Of a stretch of 64,000 nucleotides of DNA, positions 23,270 to 34,384 are shown one piece after another. The DNA comes from Peromyscus leucopus. Taxonomy: Eukaryota; Chordata; Mammalia; Rodentia; Cricetidae. The DNA is taken from contig NC_051075.1 of the NCBI RefSeq assembly GCF_004664715.2, forward strand, positions 25,516,215-25,580,214, in the 5' to 3' direction. A model generated the notes under the pieces. It was given only the letters and a program-made list of their open reading frames with translations. It had not been told where the DNA came from and did not search any database. Both the position numbers and the translations under genes were made by a program. Each line of letters starts with the position of its first letter. Positions within the stretch are counted from its first letter, which is position 1.

Positions 23270-23500
23270 ATATCACTTACAGTTACAAATTCTTATTTGC
23301 AAATCTGTGATTATTTGACTAGTTTCTGTGTCTCCTACTAGAGCTAGAAATGGCTAGAAATAATATACTGCAAACCCAGCACATGGTGTCTGGCACACAC
23401 TCAAATCCAATAAAAAAGTGTGGTTTTAATGAATGAATATATAAGTGAATAAATATATAATGAATGAATATGAATGAATGAATATAATGAATGAATGAGG
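23270..23500 (+). mobile_element. L2 LINE 3' end with (TGAA)n tail
   Basis: CTGTGATTATTTGACTAGTT, CTGTGTCTCCTACTAGAGC, GTGTCTGGCACACACTCAA and then repeated TGAATGAA reproduce the L2 terminus. Confidence 0.75.
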
Positions 23501-23648
23501 AAAATGAGCTCAAATATCCCATATGCTCCACAGTATTCAAGACCCTAGATGCAAGAGGCTTTGATTTTTAAAATTTGGAGTTAATTCTGTCCCTCTTCTC
23601 AAATATCATGCAGTAAATTCAGTGCCTAAGTGAAAAGGGTGTGAGTGT

Positions 23649-23890
23649 GAGCTGCAGAAGCAGCTCAGTGGTTAAGGGCACTGGCTACTCCTCCAGAGGA
23701 CTAGGGTTCAATTCCTAGCACCTACATGATGGCTCACAACCATCTCTAACTCCAGTTCCAGGGGATCCAGTACCTTCTTCTGGTTTCCAAGGACACTGCA
23801 CACCAGTGGTACACAGACATACACACAAGAGAAACACACATATGCATAAAAGAAAAATAAGTAAATCTTTTTAAAAAAAATAAAGAAAAA
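23649..23890 (+). mobile_element. B2/B3-family SINE
   Basis: CAGCTCAGTGGTTAAGGGCA, GGTTCAATTCCTAGCACC, TACCTTCTTCTGGTTTCC and an A-rich tail with ATAAAAGAAAAATAAG. Confidence 0.92.
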
Positions 23891-24303
23891 ATGAACTTCT
23901 TAGTCATAGCCCTGCATATGTGAAGGGCTGCAGGAAGCCCTTTCATTCACAGCTCTGCTCTCAGGGGAACTGCAGCTCATCACGCTAGATGTCTGTGGTA
24001 TGGGTTTTTCTTTTTTTTTTTTTTAAGGTTTTCAGTCTCCCTTTCTGTGTTTTCCTGGATCTTGAAATCCTAACAATATCAAAGCATGAAAGGACTTGCA
24101 ATTGCAATTGTTTGGTCCAGTGCAATTGTGGACTTCAGTGATTTCCAAACTCTATTTCAATAGCGGAAACTGCTTTTCAAAAAAAAAAAATCTTATGTAG
24201 AAGCTCAGTATTTCTGTTTCTAAGTTTATATCTCTATAAACAAATACAGACAACAGAAAGGAGTTTGGGGGGGGTGGGGAGAAGAGAAAGCAGTGAACAA
24301 TGG

Positions 24304-24305
<2 letters not shown>

Positions 24306-24358
<53 letters not shown>

Positions 24359-24402
24359 CAGAGAGAGAGAGAGACAGAGAGAGAGAGAGACAGAGAGAGG
24401 AG
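24306..24402. repeat. (GA)n / (GACA)n compound microsatellite
   Basis: GA units interleaved with CAGAGA units. It creates long repetitive open frames on both strands that are not genes. Confidence 0.95.
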
Positions 24403-24779
24403 GGAAGAGGGAGGCTGCAGGAGGCTGCAACTGAGATGGACGGAGGGCACTATGGAAGGTGCCTTCTTGAGCATTAACTCATCAGGTTCTTCTCTGCCGC
24501 GGTCTTTGCCCCCTCCACCTGTCTAGCCTCCCCGGAGTGTTCCCTACTGCGCCACTGAAATCAGTAGTCCTTAAATAAGCTGGCTGACTACTTCCTTCTT
24601 AAAAAAAAAATTAAAACTTGACAATTTCATCATCTTATCCTTCAGTATTACAACTTCATCCTGCCAGAAAAAAACCGTCTTCTCTTTGCTTCCTGTTAAT
24701 AGGTTATTCTATACATTCTTCCCCCACCATAATCTTACAGAAGTCAGATGATCATCATTCACGCGTCTCTTCTTAGAGT
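24403..24779. other. Unique sequence, nothing recognised
   Basis: No gene or repeat recognised apart from an A-run at 24601-24611. Confidence 0.35.
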
Positions 24780-25440
24780 GAAATTAACTCGATGTTATGT
24801 TGTTTGTGTGGCTTTATTTCGACAAAATAACTTTTGAAAATACAACATGTCATAAGCACTGATTTCCAGTACCAGGAAATAATTTTAGTTAAAAGAAAAT
24901 GTATTGACCTTTATGATTACAGTCTAAATTTTATTCGTGGGTATTATAATGAAATGGGTGAATTAGAAGGGGGCATGATCACATACTCTCAACTGAACAA
25001 AGATCTCATCTCAATGGAGAGGATGTAGACACAGTTAATGGCGTAAGGAAAGGCTATGTGTACCAAAGAGCAGGGCAACGCTATTGATCTGAAATTGGCA
25101 TGGTGACAAACTGCTGTGCAATTCTTCCTCTTCCCAATTAAGGTGTCTCTCTTGAACTGATTGAAAGCTGTTTGATAAGTATACTTTCTTCAAGATGGTT
25201 GTGCTCAGTTGGGGGTCTTTTTATTAAACTGAAATTTCATCATTAGCTGTGACTGGCACCAGCTGCTGTATAAATTCCATGTTGATATGGATCTCCACTG
25301 GTATTCCAAATATTGCAGGTGAATCTCCGACTCCAAATCCTCAATCACGTTGTATGAATAATTAGCATCTGATAAACGCAAAATTGAAAGGCCTCTCATT
25401 AGAAGACAGTACTGGAGACACAATTCCACAGCAGCACCTC
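24780..25440. promoter_or_regulatory. Probable conserved non-coding element
   Basis: Repeat-free. Its clearest part (25196-25440) mixes GAATAATTAGCATCTGAT, CACGTTGTATGAATAA and CATTAGCTGTGACTGG with no coding pattern. Judged from texture only. Confidence 0.4.
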
Positions 25441-25617
25441 AAACACTGAACCAAGTAGGACTCAAAATAATTTTTTTCTAAATCTCTCCAATTCCTTTTT
25501 TTTTTTTTTTTTTCCGTACACTTGATTATAATGGGAAAGTTAGGTCATGGATCAAATACTTTGCCTTCCAGAAAAAACAAATGCTGAATCTAAACCCCTG
25601 AACATCCTAAATCTTAC

Positions 25618-25744
25618 CTTGAGACTCTGGTTCCAGCTAAGACACCAGGCTTGGACCTGCATGAGTGTTCTCCCTTTTAAGAGTTTATTGTTACTGCTTT
25701 GAGCACAAGTGAGAAAATTTCCTGTCATGTATCCAATATTATTT
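25618..25744 (-). other. Speculative minus-strand exon (splice-site pair)
   Basis: On the minus strand CTTTTCTATCTCACAG forms an acceptor and TCTCAAG|GTAAGA a donor, 127 bp apart, with one open frame across. Its phase does not fit directly after the exon at 63313-63467. No homology is recognised. It could be chance or a non-coding exon. Confidence 0.15.
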
Positions 25745-26109
25745 CTGTGAGATAGAAAAGATATATAAATATACATATATACATATATAATAAAATAATA
25801 ATAAAAAGCAGAGAAGGCTTCCTTACAAATAATATGGGGCTTAATAAAACTCTCACCTTATGTTCTCTGTATGCCAAGTAGAATTTTTCTGAAATGTATT
25901 TGTGTTTCAGAAGATGTATCTCAAACCATACTTAAGTCGAAACAATGAAATGCACTGAAACAAAATATGTTGTGATGTTTTTAAAAACGGGGGCAGAGTT
26001 CAATTTCCGAGCCTCGATTGCTTTATCTGTAAAGTGCAGATAACATTTTGTTAAGTTCTTGGGGTACTTCAAGCCCTCAACCGGTGTGGATATGGCATAT
26101 AGCATGTGT
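25745..26109. other. AT-rich unique sequence, nothing recognised
   Basis: Includes a (TA)-rich patch at 25760-25800. Confidence 0.3.
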
Positions 26110-26990
26110 ATAGAACTGAGTGTTTGTTTTCTAATTCTGAAAGACAAATGACCACATCCTAGCGGTTCAAAACTACCCCCTTTACAGTCTCCATAAGGTC
26201 AGGATGTGGCCCAGACAAATCTTCTGCTTCAGGCAGAAGTTGCAGGCAAGATGTTGCTCCAACTGTTCTAGTCTGTAGGCTTGACTGGGAAAGAAATCTC
26301 TTCCAAACTAACTCAAGAGCCAGGCAGAATTCACTTACTATGGCTCTAGGAGCAGGAATCCAGGCTCCTCATCAGCGGATGGCCAAGTCCTCTGAGCTGC
26401 TCACTATGTGCACGTCCACAGTGCTGCTGTTCACCGAGGTAGCGACACGTGACTCTCTCATTACATAACACAGTCACAGGTGGACACCATGCCACCTTTA
26501 TCATATTCTGTGGCTATAAATAAGCCATAGATCCTGTCCACACTCATTGGTGAGCACCAGGGTGTAGCTGAAGCTTTCTTGTGTCCCAACTGGGCAGCGG
26601 TTGGGACAAATCTCTCCCACTTGCATCCACCAAGTAAACACACAGGGGCTTATATTAATTAAAACTGCTCAGCCATTAGCTCAGGCTAACTACTGACTAG
26701 CTCTTACCTTTAAACTCAGTCCATTTCTGTTAATCTATATGTTCCATGGCTTTACCTGTGTGCCATTACATGATGCTCCCTGGACCTCAGGGCTGGCGTC
26801 TCCTGACTCAGCCTTCCTCTTCCCAGAATTCTCCTTGTCATTTATCCCGCCTATGATTCCTGCCTGGCTACTGGCCAATCAGCATTTTATTAAACCAGTG
26901 TGAAAAAGCATTTATCCCACAGCATCAGGGAGCAGAGATCACTAGGAACTCACCTAGAGTCTGTGTGCCACCTGTAGAAAATTAACAAGT
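26110..26990. mobile_element. Ancient LTR-like repeat, split by a younger LTR
   Basis: GACAAATGACCACATCCTAG, GGCTTGACTGGGAAAGAAAT, CAGGCAGAATTCACTTACTA and TGTCCACACTCATTGGTGAG, then (after the insertion) GAACTCACCTAGAGTCTG and TGTGCCACC, follow an order familiar from old mammalian LTR-type repeats. Family name not certain. Confidence 0.5.
26563..26921 (-). mobile_element. Solo LTR (rodent ERV, antisense) inserted in the ancient repeat
   Basis: Read on the minus strand it begins TGTGGGATAAATGC, passes CTGATTGGCCAGTAGCCAGG, GAATTCTGGGAAGAGGAAGG, CATGTAATGGCACACAGG and AATTAATATAAGCCCC, and ends CTTCAGCTACA (TG...CA). It is flanked by near-identical GCACCAGGG (26554-26562) and GCATCAGGG (26922-26930), 8 of 9 matching. 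I know it as a common cricetid LTR; no Repbase name is offered. Confidence 0.7.
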
Positions 26991-27573
26991 GAGTGAATGT
27001 GTGAGCAATAAGTAAATACTTAAGTGAAACTGGGTGTGAATGATATACAAATCATAAACCATTTGAATAGCAAAAAACAAAAACAAAAAACAGCTAAATG
27101 CAGAATAAATGGAGTTGAAGAACAAAGTGCCAGGTGAGCATCATTCAACCTTCATGAAGATACTGTACTTAGGAGACTTAAGAGACTCGGGTTTTGGGAT
27201 CCAGGAAATGTCAGAGTAAATTCTCAGAGTAAAGAATGGGATCCTAAAAGAAAAACAGAGCTTTTCAGTCCCTCTTCAAAGTGGTTTTCTTTTCCTAAAA
27301 CTGGACCAAAAGGAGAAGAAATTGGAAGGGAAGTAAAAATGATCAAATATTTTACACACATTTTTACTTTCAAAGCAGTAAAACTAATTAACAATAAAAG
27401 CAAAGCACAGGTAAAACTTAGAGTTAACCTTCTCCAAGCACGTGGAAATGTATTGAAATAAACATTTGAACACCATCAATACCCCAGTGGGTAAAGGGGC
27501 AAAGGGCATGGTTATGTGATTTGTGCCCAGGAACATAAGTAATAAAATTTGCAAATAGTTTACACCTAATAGA
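26991..27573. other. Unique A-rich sequence, nothing recognised
   Basis: No gene or clear repeat. Confidence 0.3.
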
Positions 27574-27825
27574 GGGGCCAGTGAGATGGGTCTGCAGGCA
27601 AAGGAACTCTCTATGCAAGCCTGACACCCTGAGTTCCAAGTCTGACCCCTGGAACCTACCTAAAGATGGAAGGAGAGAACGAACTCCACCAAGCTGTTCT
27701 CTGACCTCCATGTGGGCACCATGGCATGTTGCTCTCCATCATGTACATGTACACATATACACACATATATACTAAACAAATATTTAAAGACTAAATAAAA
27801 TCTAATATAAATAAAATAGGTCAAA
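27574..27825 (+). mobile_element. B3-family SINE
   Basis: AGGGGCCAGTGAGATGGGTC, GGCAAAGGAACTCTCTATGC, GCCTGACACCCTGAGTTC, GAAGGAGAGAACGAACTC and CTGTTCTCTGACCTCC follow the B3 order, with an A/T-rich tail. Confidence 0.88.
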
Positions 27826-29567
27826 AGCCTTATATAAAGAAAATTAAGCATCAATCCATGGTTTTTACTAGCTGGTGACTGTGAGAAATTAAACAGCAAA
27901 ATCAATTACATTAGTGTTATTCACCAAACCCCTGGCATAGCTCACCCCAGGGCAGAGAGGTCTTTGATGATAATTAACTCTCAGTCAGTCAGCGGTGGGG
28001 GAGCGATAATCAATAACTGCCGTCTCCAGATAACCAGAAAATTGCTCCTGGGATCACAGGTTCAGGGTAACGTGGAGTTAACAGAGGAGGGGAAACTGCT
28101 CGGTTTCTTTCAGGTGAACGCGTGCCCATCCCGTGGGTGGAAAACAGCAAAGCAGAGATAGATTGGTCGTCCTCAGGAAGAACAGGAAACCAGGCAGTGA
28201 GGTGGACCCCACGTGACGTCCACGCTCTATTTTTTTTTTTTTTTTTTTAATATTCTTGTAGTATCTGCTTCCTTTGCAGTAGGAGGACAAACGTCACTCC
28301 CGGACATCCCCTGCCCACCTCCATCCTCCACCCCACACAGGGATGGTGACAGGGTTTTGTTCTTTCCTCTGCCTTAGGCCTATGCAGGATAGACTGAATA
28401 TTAGTTTATTTGTGTCAGGGACAGGAACGGAAAGGTTAATAAGTAAAACATTTGTTGTTGCCATTAAAGTTTTTTTTTTTTTCAGTAGGAATAAAACAGA
28501 GATGGAATTATTGCTGGACTCCAGATGGACTTTCTTTTGGGGTCAGAGAGCGTGGACACTTGTGAGGCAGCCACAGCATGAGGTAATAGCTGGAGACCTG
28601 TGGGTGCTGCGTATCAACAGGTGGTACGTGATTTTCCAAGAGGTTTGTCATGAGTGGAGCCTGTGTGTTCACAACACAACGCCGGGCTTACTGACTACAA
28701 GAGACTCAATAAGTTCTTCAAGCCAGTGTGGGCCACCACCCTCTGTGATTAAGGGCAGGACTAGTCTGGGGCCTGAGGCAGGGCTAGAGGACAGAAGGAG
28801 ACATAGCAATGTCAAGTCAAAAGGACATGGGGACAGAAGTTAGAAACCAGAGGCTGCAGTGCCTCTCCGAGAGCTGCTACAATGCTCTGGAAGAGAGAAG
28901 GAATACGTTACAACACAGACCTTCATGAGCGTGAGCAGACCACAGATTTGTTCACTACATTTGGCCTCAGTAAGGACTGCATGCCTCCCTTGGTCCCCTC
29001 TCATCTGCTCCCCTTCTAAGTCTGTATAAGAATATCCTTTGGTCTTCAGCCTTTAAGCATAGTTGTCCAGGTGGTTCATCCACGGGGTAGATTTAATAAT
29101 GCTTGTCTGTGCCTCATAAATCCTCAACATGTATGCTTCTATCAGTATGCCTTCCTTGGACTAAATTTTGAAGCATACAAATTTGATCTACTGCTCAATT
29201 AGCATATAAATACAATAAACAATCACCAGTTTGATGTGCCTAGGCTAAAGAAGTCACTAATACTAACAAACTATAAAATGTCAGTGAGATTCATTAACCC
29301 ATTCTTTTTGTAGTGATATCAATGGGGTTGAAAAGTTAATCTGTTGATGAAAAAAATAACAAATATCACTTCTAATTCTTAATGTGAAAGTAGCTTCCTT
29401 ATTCCTCTTTAAAATGTTTGCAATGATCCCATTATTACTGAGTATAGCAAAACAGTGTGAACAAAGATGTGTAAACACGCAGGTGCCTGGATATGGAAAA
29501 TAGTCCAGTAAAGCATGGAGTATCAATAAAGTGGAGTATATAGACATTATCAAAAAATGATAGTTGC
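27826..29567. other. Unique sequence, about 1.7 kb, nothing recognised
   Basis: Contains T-runs at 28230-28249 and 28468-28481. The 166-codon open frame at 28343-28843 has a poly-Phe stretch encoded by a T-run and no recognisable domain; I do not call it a gene. Confidence 0.4.
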
Positions 29568-29737
29568 AGCCTGGCATAGTGGTGCATGTCTTTAATCTCA
29601 GCACGTGGGATGCAGAGGCAGGAGGATCTCTGTGAGTTTGGCATCACATAGGAGTTCCAGGAAATAGCAAGTCTACACAGCAAATTCCAGAACAGCCGGG
29701 ACCACAGAGAGAGACCCCGCCTCAAACAAAACAAAAA
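29568..29737 (+). mobile_element. B1 SINE (diverged)
   Basis: GCCTGGCATAGTGGTGCATG, CTTTAATCTCAGCACGTGGG and GAGGATCTCTGTGAGTTTGG with an AAAC-type tail. Confidence 0.9.
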
Positions 29738-29742
29738 GTTAA

Positions 29743-29948
29743 TGGGGGCCGAAAAGGTGGCACAGTGGTTAAGAGGAGAGGACACAGGGCCAGTTCCCAG
29801 CACCTGCACTGGGCAGCTTATAACTGCCTGTAAGTCCAGTTCCAGGAAATCCCACACTCTCTTCCAGTCTTCAAAGATACCTGCACGCACAGGGTGCATA
29901 TACACTTGAGCATATACACACATATACATAAAATAAATCTTTTAAAAA
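29743..29948 (+). mobile_element. B2/B3-family SINE (diverged)
   Basis: GGTGGCACAGTGGTTAAGAG, CCAGTTCCCAGCACCTGC and CAGTTCCAGGAAATCC with an AAATAAATCTTTTAAAA tail. Confidence 0.88.
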
Positions 29949-30426
29949 TAGTTACAAACTGTAATGGAAAAAATATTGCTTAGCTTATATTGAGACAGCG
30001 GTTAACAAAAGAACATGCAATGTTTTCAACCATGTGTTCCTGAAGCTCAGCGAAGAATTGAAAGAAATAAGTGCAAAAAGAAGTGAGGAGCGTACTAAAT
30101 GATGCCATGAACGTGGCTTAGAGGTGAGCAATGAGGAAATAGGATGCATCATGTGGAAATAAGTAAAGGAAATGAATGAGTGCCGAGCAAAGCTTCAAAC
30201 CCCATTAATAACTGTCATTGATGATTAAAGATAACAGCTATAACGAGACTATCTGGAGAAGAAGGCCTCTTTCTGCAGTGAATGGAAACACCCCATCTCA
30301 ACTTAGTAAAGGAAAGAGAAAGCCAGGATGTTGTGAGAAGTTCTAAGAGAGTACACAAAATGACTCAAATCTAATGAGGGATCTATCACTGCAAAACATG
30401 CCTGAAGATGAGAAAATCAGTGATGT
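29949..30426. other. Unique sequence, nothing recognised
   Basis: No gene or repeat recognised. Confidence 0.3.
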
Positions 30427-30548
30427 GGAGTCGGATGTGGTGCATGCTTGTAACTCTGGTACTTGCAAGATGGGGAAAGCAAGATCATGGTGACTTAGAG
30501 GCCAGCCTGGGGGATACAGCAAGAGCCTGACCCCCCACACACATCCAA
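30427..30548 (+). mobile_element. B1-related SINE (old)
   Basis: GGATGTGGTGCATGCTTGTA, GGCCAGCCTGGGGGATACAG and CAAGAGCCTGA. Internally diverged. Confidence 0.65.
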
Positions 30549-31328
30549 AATAAATGCGTGTGTATATATGACATGAGGCACCCTGTTTGACACACTCGTG
30601 GGAGTCAAAGGGAAGAAGACAGAAGACCCACCTCTTCAAGTTCCCAAACCCCAGTGCTCACCTGGAATTTCATAGGTAGCTTTATCAACTACAGAAGTGA
30701 AACTAGAGAACAAACCAGAGCATGCAAATCAATGGCAGATAAAACAAAACTAAATGGGGCAGGCAGTGCACAGAGAATGGAGGAACCGATAGTTACCAGG
30801 CAGCCTCACACTTAGTGCTTTAAGTCACTCTTAGTGCTTTACGAGGCCTTCTTCCCTCAACCCCTCAGGACAGTTCTCACGTTTCTCCATCAAGCCCCTG
30901 CCTTATTCCTTCTCCTGAAAGATCAACCATTCCACTGATGCATCTTAGGAACATTAGATATTCTTCATGCCTTACCCCTTCCAGCGGCTGCATGTCTCTA
31001 GTCTGTCCTTCAAGCTCTCTGATGGCCTGCAGTGGTCCTGTCATGTCCCCGGACTCCTCCACCCTCACCATCTGGCTCACCTGCTGCCATCCCTTTTAAA
31101 CAGCTTTCTCCAGTTACCAGAGGCATCCATGTGGGCAACAATAGTGGCGTGCTTTGCATTCTTGGCCTCACATGAATGTCATTGAGACACTTCCACTTCT
31201 GAGACTCAGGCTTGCAGTTCCCTGTCTAACAGGGGACATCTCATAATATCTTGAAACCACCTCTGTTCCACATTCTTTCTTTCGATAATGTTCACATACA
31301 TAAATGTGAATTGTTAAGAAAACTACTG
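30549..31328. other. Unique sequence, nothing recognised
   Basis: No gene or repeat recognised. Confidence 0.3.
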
Positions 31329-31470
31329 TGAACAAGCACAGTGGTGCACACCTTATCCCAGCACCAGGAGACAGAGGCAGACAGATCTCGAGGCCAGGCT
31401 GGTCTACAGAGTGACTTCCAGGACATTCAGAGCTGCATAGTGAGATCCTATCTTGAATACAGCCAAAAAA
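31329..31470 (+). mobile_element. B1 SINE (internally deleted)
   Basis: AGTGGTGCACACCTTATCCC, AGACAGAGGCAGACAGATCT and GGTCTACAGAGTGACTTCCA. A few bases are missing between the last two blocks. Confidence 0.88.
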
Positions 31471-31542
31471 ATAAGAGAATAAGAAAAAAACTACTCTGAA
31501 ATGAAAAAGAAGATAAAAATATACATTAAAATCTAAGAGGAG

Positions 31543-31738
31543 GGGCTGGAGAGATGTCTCAGAGGTTAAGAACACTGTCTTCTCTTCCAGAGGACCCAGG
31601 TTCAATTCTCAGCACCCATATGGTGGCTCACAACTGTCTGTCACTCCAGTTCCAGGGAATCTGACATCCTCATACAGACATACATGCAAACAAAACACCA
31701 ATGCACATTAAATAAAAATAAATAAATTTAAAAAAACT
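31543..31738 (+). mobile_element. B2 SINE
   Basis: GGGGCTGGAGAGATGTCTCA, GAGGACCCAGGTTCAATTCT, TGGCTCACAACTGTCTGTCA and an ATTAAATAAAAATAAATAAA tail. Confidence 0.94.
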
Positions 31739-31799
31739 AAAAAGATTCTATTCTGAGATAGACTTGCAGGTCTATCTTTTGCCCCAATTAGCTTTAATT

Positions 31800-32018
31800 A
31801 GATTTACTCTATTATTTTATATGTATGAGTATTTTTCCTGCATAAGTATGTACAATACTTGTGTGCCTAGTGCCCAAGAAGGTCAGAATAGGACATCAGA
31901 TGCCCTGGGAATGGAATCGCAGATGGGTATGAGCACCATGTGGGTGCTAGGAATTGAAGCTAGGTCCTCTGCAAGAGCATAAAGTTCTCGTAACCATTGA
32001 GCATCTCTCCAGTCTTTT
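31800..32018 (-). mobile_element. B2/B3-family SINE (antisense)
   Basis: TATATGTATGAGTATTTTTC tail side, ATGTGGGTGCTAGGAATTGA and the reversed head TTGAGCATCTCTCCAG. A younger B1 inserted at its end. Confidence 0.85.
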
Positions 32019-32179
32019 TTTTGTTTTGTTTTGGTTTTTCGAGACAGGGTTTCTCTGTGTAGCTTTGCGCCTTTCCTGGGACTCACTTGGTAGTCCAGGC
32101 TGGCCTCGAACTCACAGAGATCCACCTGCCTCTGCCTCCTGAGTGCTGAGATTAAAGGCGTGCGCCTCCACCGCCCGGC
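32019..32179 (-). mobile_element. Young B1 SINE (antisense, cricetid variant)
   Basis: Reversed B1 carrying the cricetid AGCTTTGCGCCTTTCCTGGG block and a TTTTG-type tail. Target copies CCAGTCTTTT (32009-32018 and 32181-32190) flank it. Confidence 0.95.
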
Positions 32180-32220
32180 TCCAGTCTTTTTTTGGCTTCA
32201 ATTTAAAGAATATAAACTAG

Positions 32221-32379
32221 GCCGGGCGGTGGTGGCGCACGCCTTTGATCCCAGCACTCGGGAGGCAGAGCCAGGTGGATCTCTGTGAGTTCGAGGCCAG
32301 CCTGGGCTACCAAGTGAGTCCCAGGAAAGGCGCAAAGCTACACAGAGAAACCCTGTCTCGAAAAACCAAAAAAAAAAAA
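32221..32379 (+). mobile_element. Young B1 SINE (cricetid variant)
   Basis: Intact head GCCGGGCGGTGGTGGCGCAC and AAAGGCGCAAAGCTACAC; target copies ATATAAACTA (around 32210-32219 and 32381-32390). It forms an inverted pair with the preceding B1. Confidence 0.96.
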
Positions 32380-32489
32380 TATATAAACTATTCTGAGAAT
32401 ATAAATTATGGCTCTTGTTTGTACCAGATGACCCCAGACTTCAATTTTTAGACATAAACCTAGAAAAAAACATCTTAGCTTTGAGCCAT

Positions 32490-32750
32490 TTATAATTAAT
32501 TTTTTATTGAAATAGAAATTCATATAACATTCAGTTAGCCATTGGAAATTATTTGTTCAGTGATGTTTAGTACGTCCATAATACTGTATAGCCACCATCT
32601 CTCTCTAGTTCCCAAATGGTTTTGTTACCCCAGAAGAACATCCTGTGGTCTTTAAAGTAATCACTCCCTATTTCTTCTCCCCATCTCCTGGAACCCCAAA
32701 ATCTGTTTTAAGTTCAAATAGAGCATATTAGGCATGTAGATGGCATTGTA
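32490..32750 (-). mobile_element. Ancient L1M remnant (antisense)
   Basis: AAATTCATATAACATTCAGT, GCCACCATCTCTCTCTAGTT, TTTTGTTACCCCAGAAGAAC and CAATCCATTT-like downstream text match a common reversed old-L1 arrangement. Diverged. Confidence 0.5.
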
Positions 32751-33094
32751 ACTGTATCCTTTAGGGTAAACTACTGGTCCAGCTCCAGTTGGATGAGTGA
32801 GCATTTAATATCCTTGGAGCTCTGATCTGTAATCACTTCTTAATCTTCCTTTCCCCCACCTCCCAGGTCACATGGCAAGCAGGGCTCATGTCTGAGCTGT
32901 TCGTCACTGGGTATGATGCATGCTTTATAGTGAATGGCACATTGTATGCTCCATATTTGTGAGATTCACTTAGAATTAATTCAACCCAGAAGCTGAGTAA
33001 TCCAGCTAAGAGCACACAACTCATAAATCATGAGTCACAATTCAAGCTTCAATCCCTCCCTTAGCATCCTGAGCAAAATATGAGAGCTTGTTTG
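32751..33094. other. Unique sequence, nothing recognised
   Basis: No gene or repeat recognised. Confidence 0.3.
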
Positions 33095-33245
33095 GAAGGT
33101 GTGGCATTGTTTAATCTTGCTAAGAACCCTATAAGATAAATGCTATTATTAGACCATAAAGTTGGGGTGGGAGGCGGAGATGCTTAAATCCAATCCAAGA
33201 AATAACAAGAAATCAAGATGAGGCCTTGCGGTCCAGTACTCATTT
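33095..33245 (+). mobile_element. MIR SINE (ancient)
   Basis: GTTTAATCTTGCTAAGAACC, CTATAAGATAAATGCTATTA and TTAGACCATAAAGTTGGGGT follow the MIR core order. Confidence 0.65.
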
Positions 33246-33666
33246 AGTCAAATTATTAAAAAGTACCATCATTTCATTGCATTAGTTACAGCTTTTAGGA
33301 AGAGAAGTCAGAAAGAGTGTGGGACTTAGAGAGGGCGGAGGACACCAAGAAAACAGGGCCCTCTAAATCAACCTGAGCAAAGCTCATGTGAACTCACAGA
33401 GGCTGAAGCAGCATGCACAGGTCCGCAGCGGTCTGCACTGGGCCCTCAGTGTGTATATGATGGCTTCCACGTTTAGTGTTTTTACGGGATTCCTAAGTGT
33501 GTAAATGAGTGGGTCTCTGATTCTTGTGCCTTCTCTTAGGTTCTTTTTCTGCTGTTGGTGTGATAGTTTTTATTTTACCTTACTATATTTTATTTTGTGA
33601 TATTTTTTAAATAAATAAAAAATACAGGTGAATATTTCCTATAAAAATATTTCTAAAATACATGGA
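33246..33666. other. Unique AT-rich sequence
   Basis: No gene or repeat recognised. Confidence 0.3.
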
Positions 33667-33805
33667 ATTGGCTAGCCATGATGGAACACTCCTGTGATTT
33701 GGCTTGAAAGGTGAGGGCAAGAGGGTCAGGAGTTCAAGATTATTCTTACTTACATAGCAAGATTGAGGCCACCTGGACTACAAGAGACCCTGTCTGGAAT
33801 GAGCG
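33667..33805 (+). mobile_element. Diverged B1-related SINE
   Basis: GCTAGCCATGATGGAACACT at the head, GGGTCAGGAGTTCAAGATTA and ACAAGAGACCCTGTCTGGAA at the end. Confidence 0.65.
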
Positions 33806-33942
33806 AATAAATGGATGAATGAAATACATCGAGTTGAGTTTGTTTTCAGTGCCTTTGTTGTCTCAACCCATATAAGAACAGTGATCGTACATGTAGAGTT
33901 CTTATGAATTGAGTAGGTAGTAAACATTTAAAATTCTACTAT

Positions 33943-34158
33943 AGAGACCAGCAAGATGTCTTGGTAAGGGCCCTTGCCATCAAACCTGATGATCTAAGTC
34001 TGATGTCCTCATTCTGCGAGGTATGAGGAGAGCTCTAGTTCTATGTGGTGGGAGGAGAGAATGAATACCTGTAAGCTAACTTTTGAACTCTACTCGTGAG
34101 TCATGGTATGTGTGTTCCCAAATGTACAACTACACATACACACTAAGTAAAAAAAAAC
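33943..34158 (+). mobile_element. B3-family SINE (diverged)
   Basis: GAGACCAGCAAGATGTCTTG, GTAAGGGCCCTTGCCATCAA, ACCTGATGATCTAAG and GGTGGGAGGAGAGAATGAAT. Confidence 0.82.
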
Positions 34159-34174
34159 CTCTAAACTCTCTCCT

Positions 34175-34255
34175 GGGGACTGGAGATGCAGCTCAATAGC
34201 AGAGCATTTTATTAGTGTGCATGAGGCCAGAAATTCAATTCCTAGCACTGCAATA
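34175..34255 (+). mobile_element. ID SINE
   Basis: GGGGACTGGAGATGCAGCTC, AATAGCAGAGCATTTTATTA and GAAATTCAATTCCTAGCACT. Confidence 0.85.
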
Positions 34256-34330
34256 TGTAATAATATATACATAAATTACATAATACATACATACATATGT
34301 ACATACATATGTATATGGGTGTGTGTGACT
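34256..34330. repeat. AT-rich (TACATA)n-like low-complexity tail
   Basis: Tail of the ID element expanded into imperfect TACATA/TATGTA units. Confidence 0.7.
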
Positions 34331-34384
34331 AGCTGTAATTTTTTTGTCTTGACCATGATCTCCCTCATCATCATCAACAAACAC

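Noticed and set aside
24152..24526. Ser/Leu-rich and Arg/Glu-rich open frames
   Set aside because: Pure translation of the (GA)n/(GACA)n microsatellite.
28343..28843. 166-codon plus-strand open frame
   Set aside because: No recognisable domain, a phenylalanine run encoded by a T-homopolymer, no splice or codon-use support.
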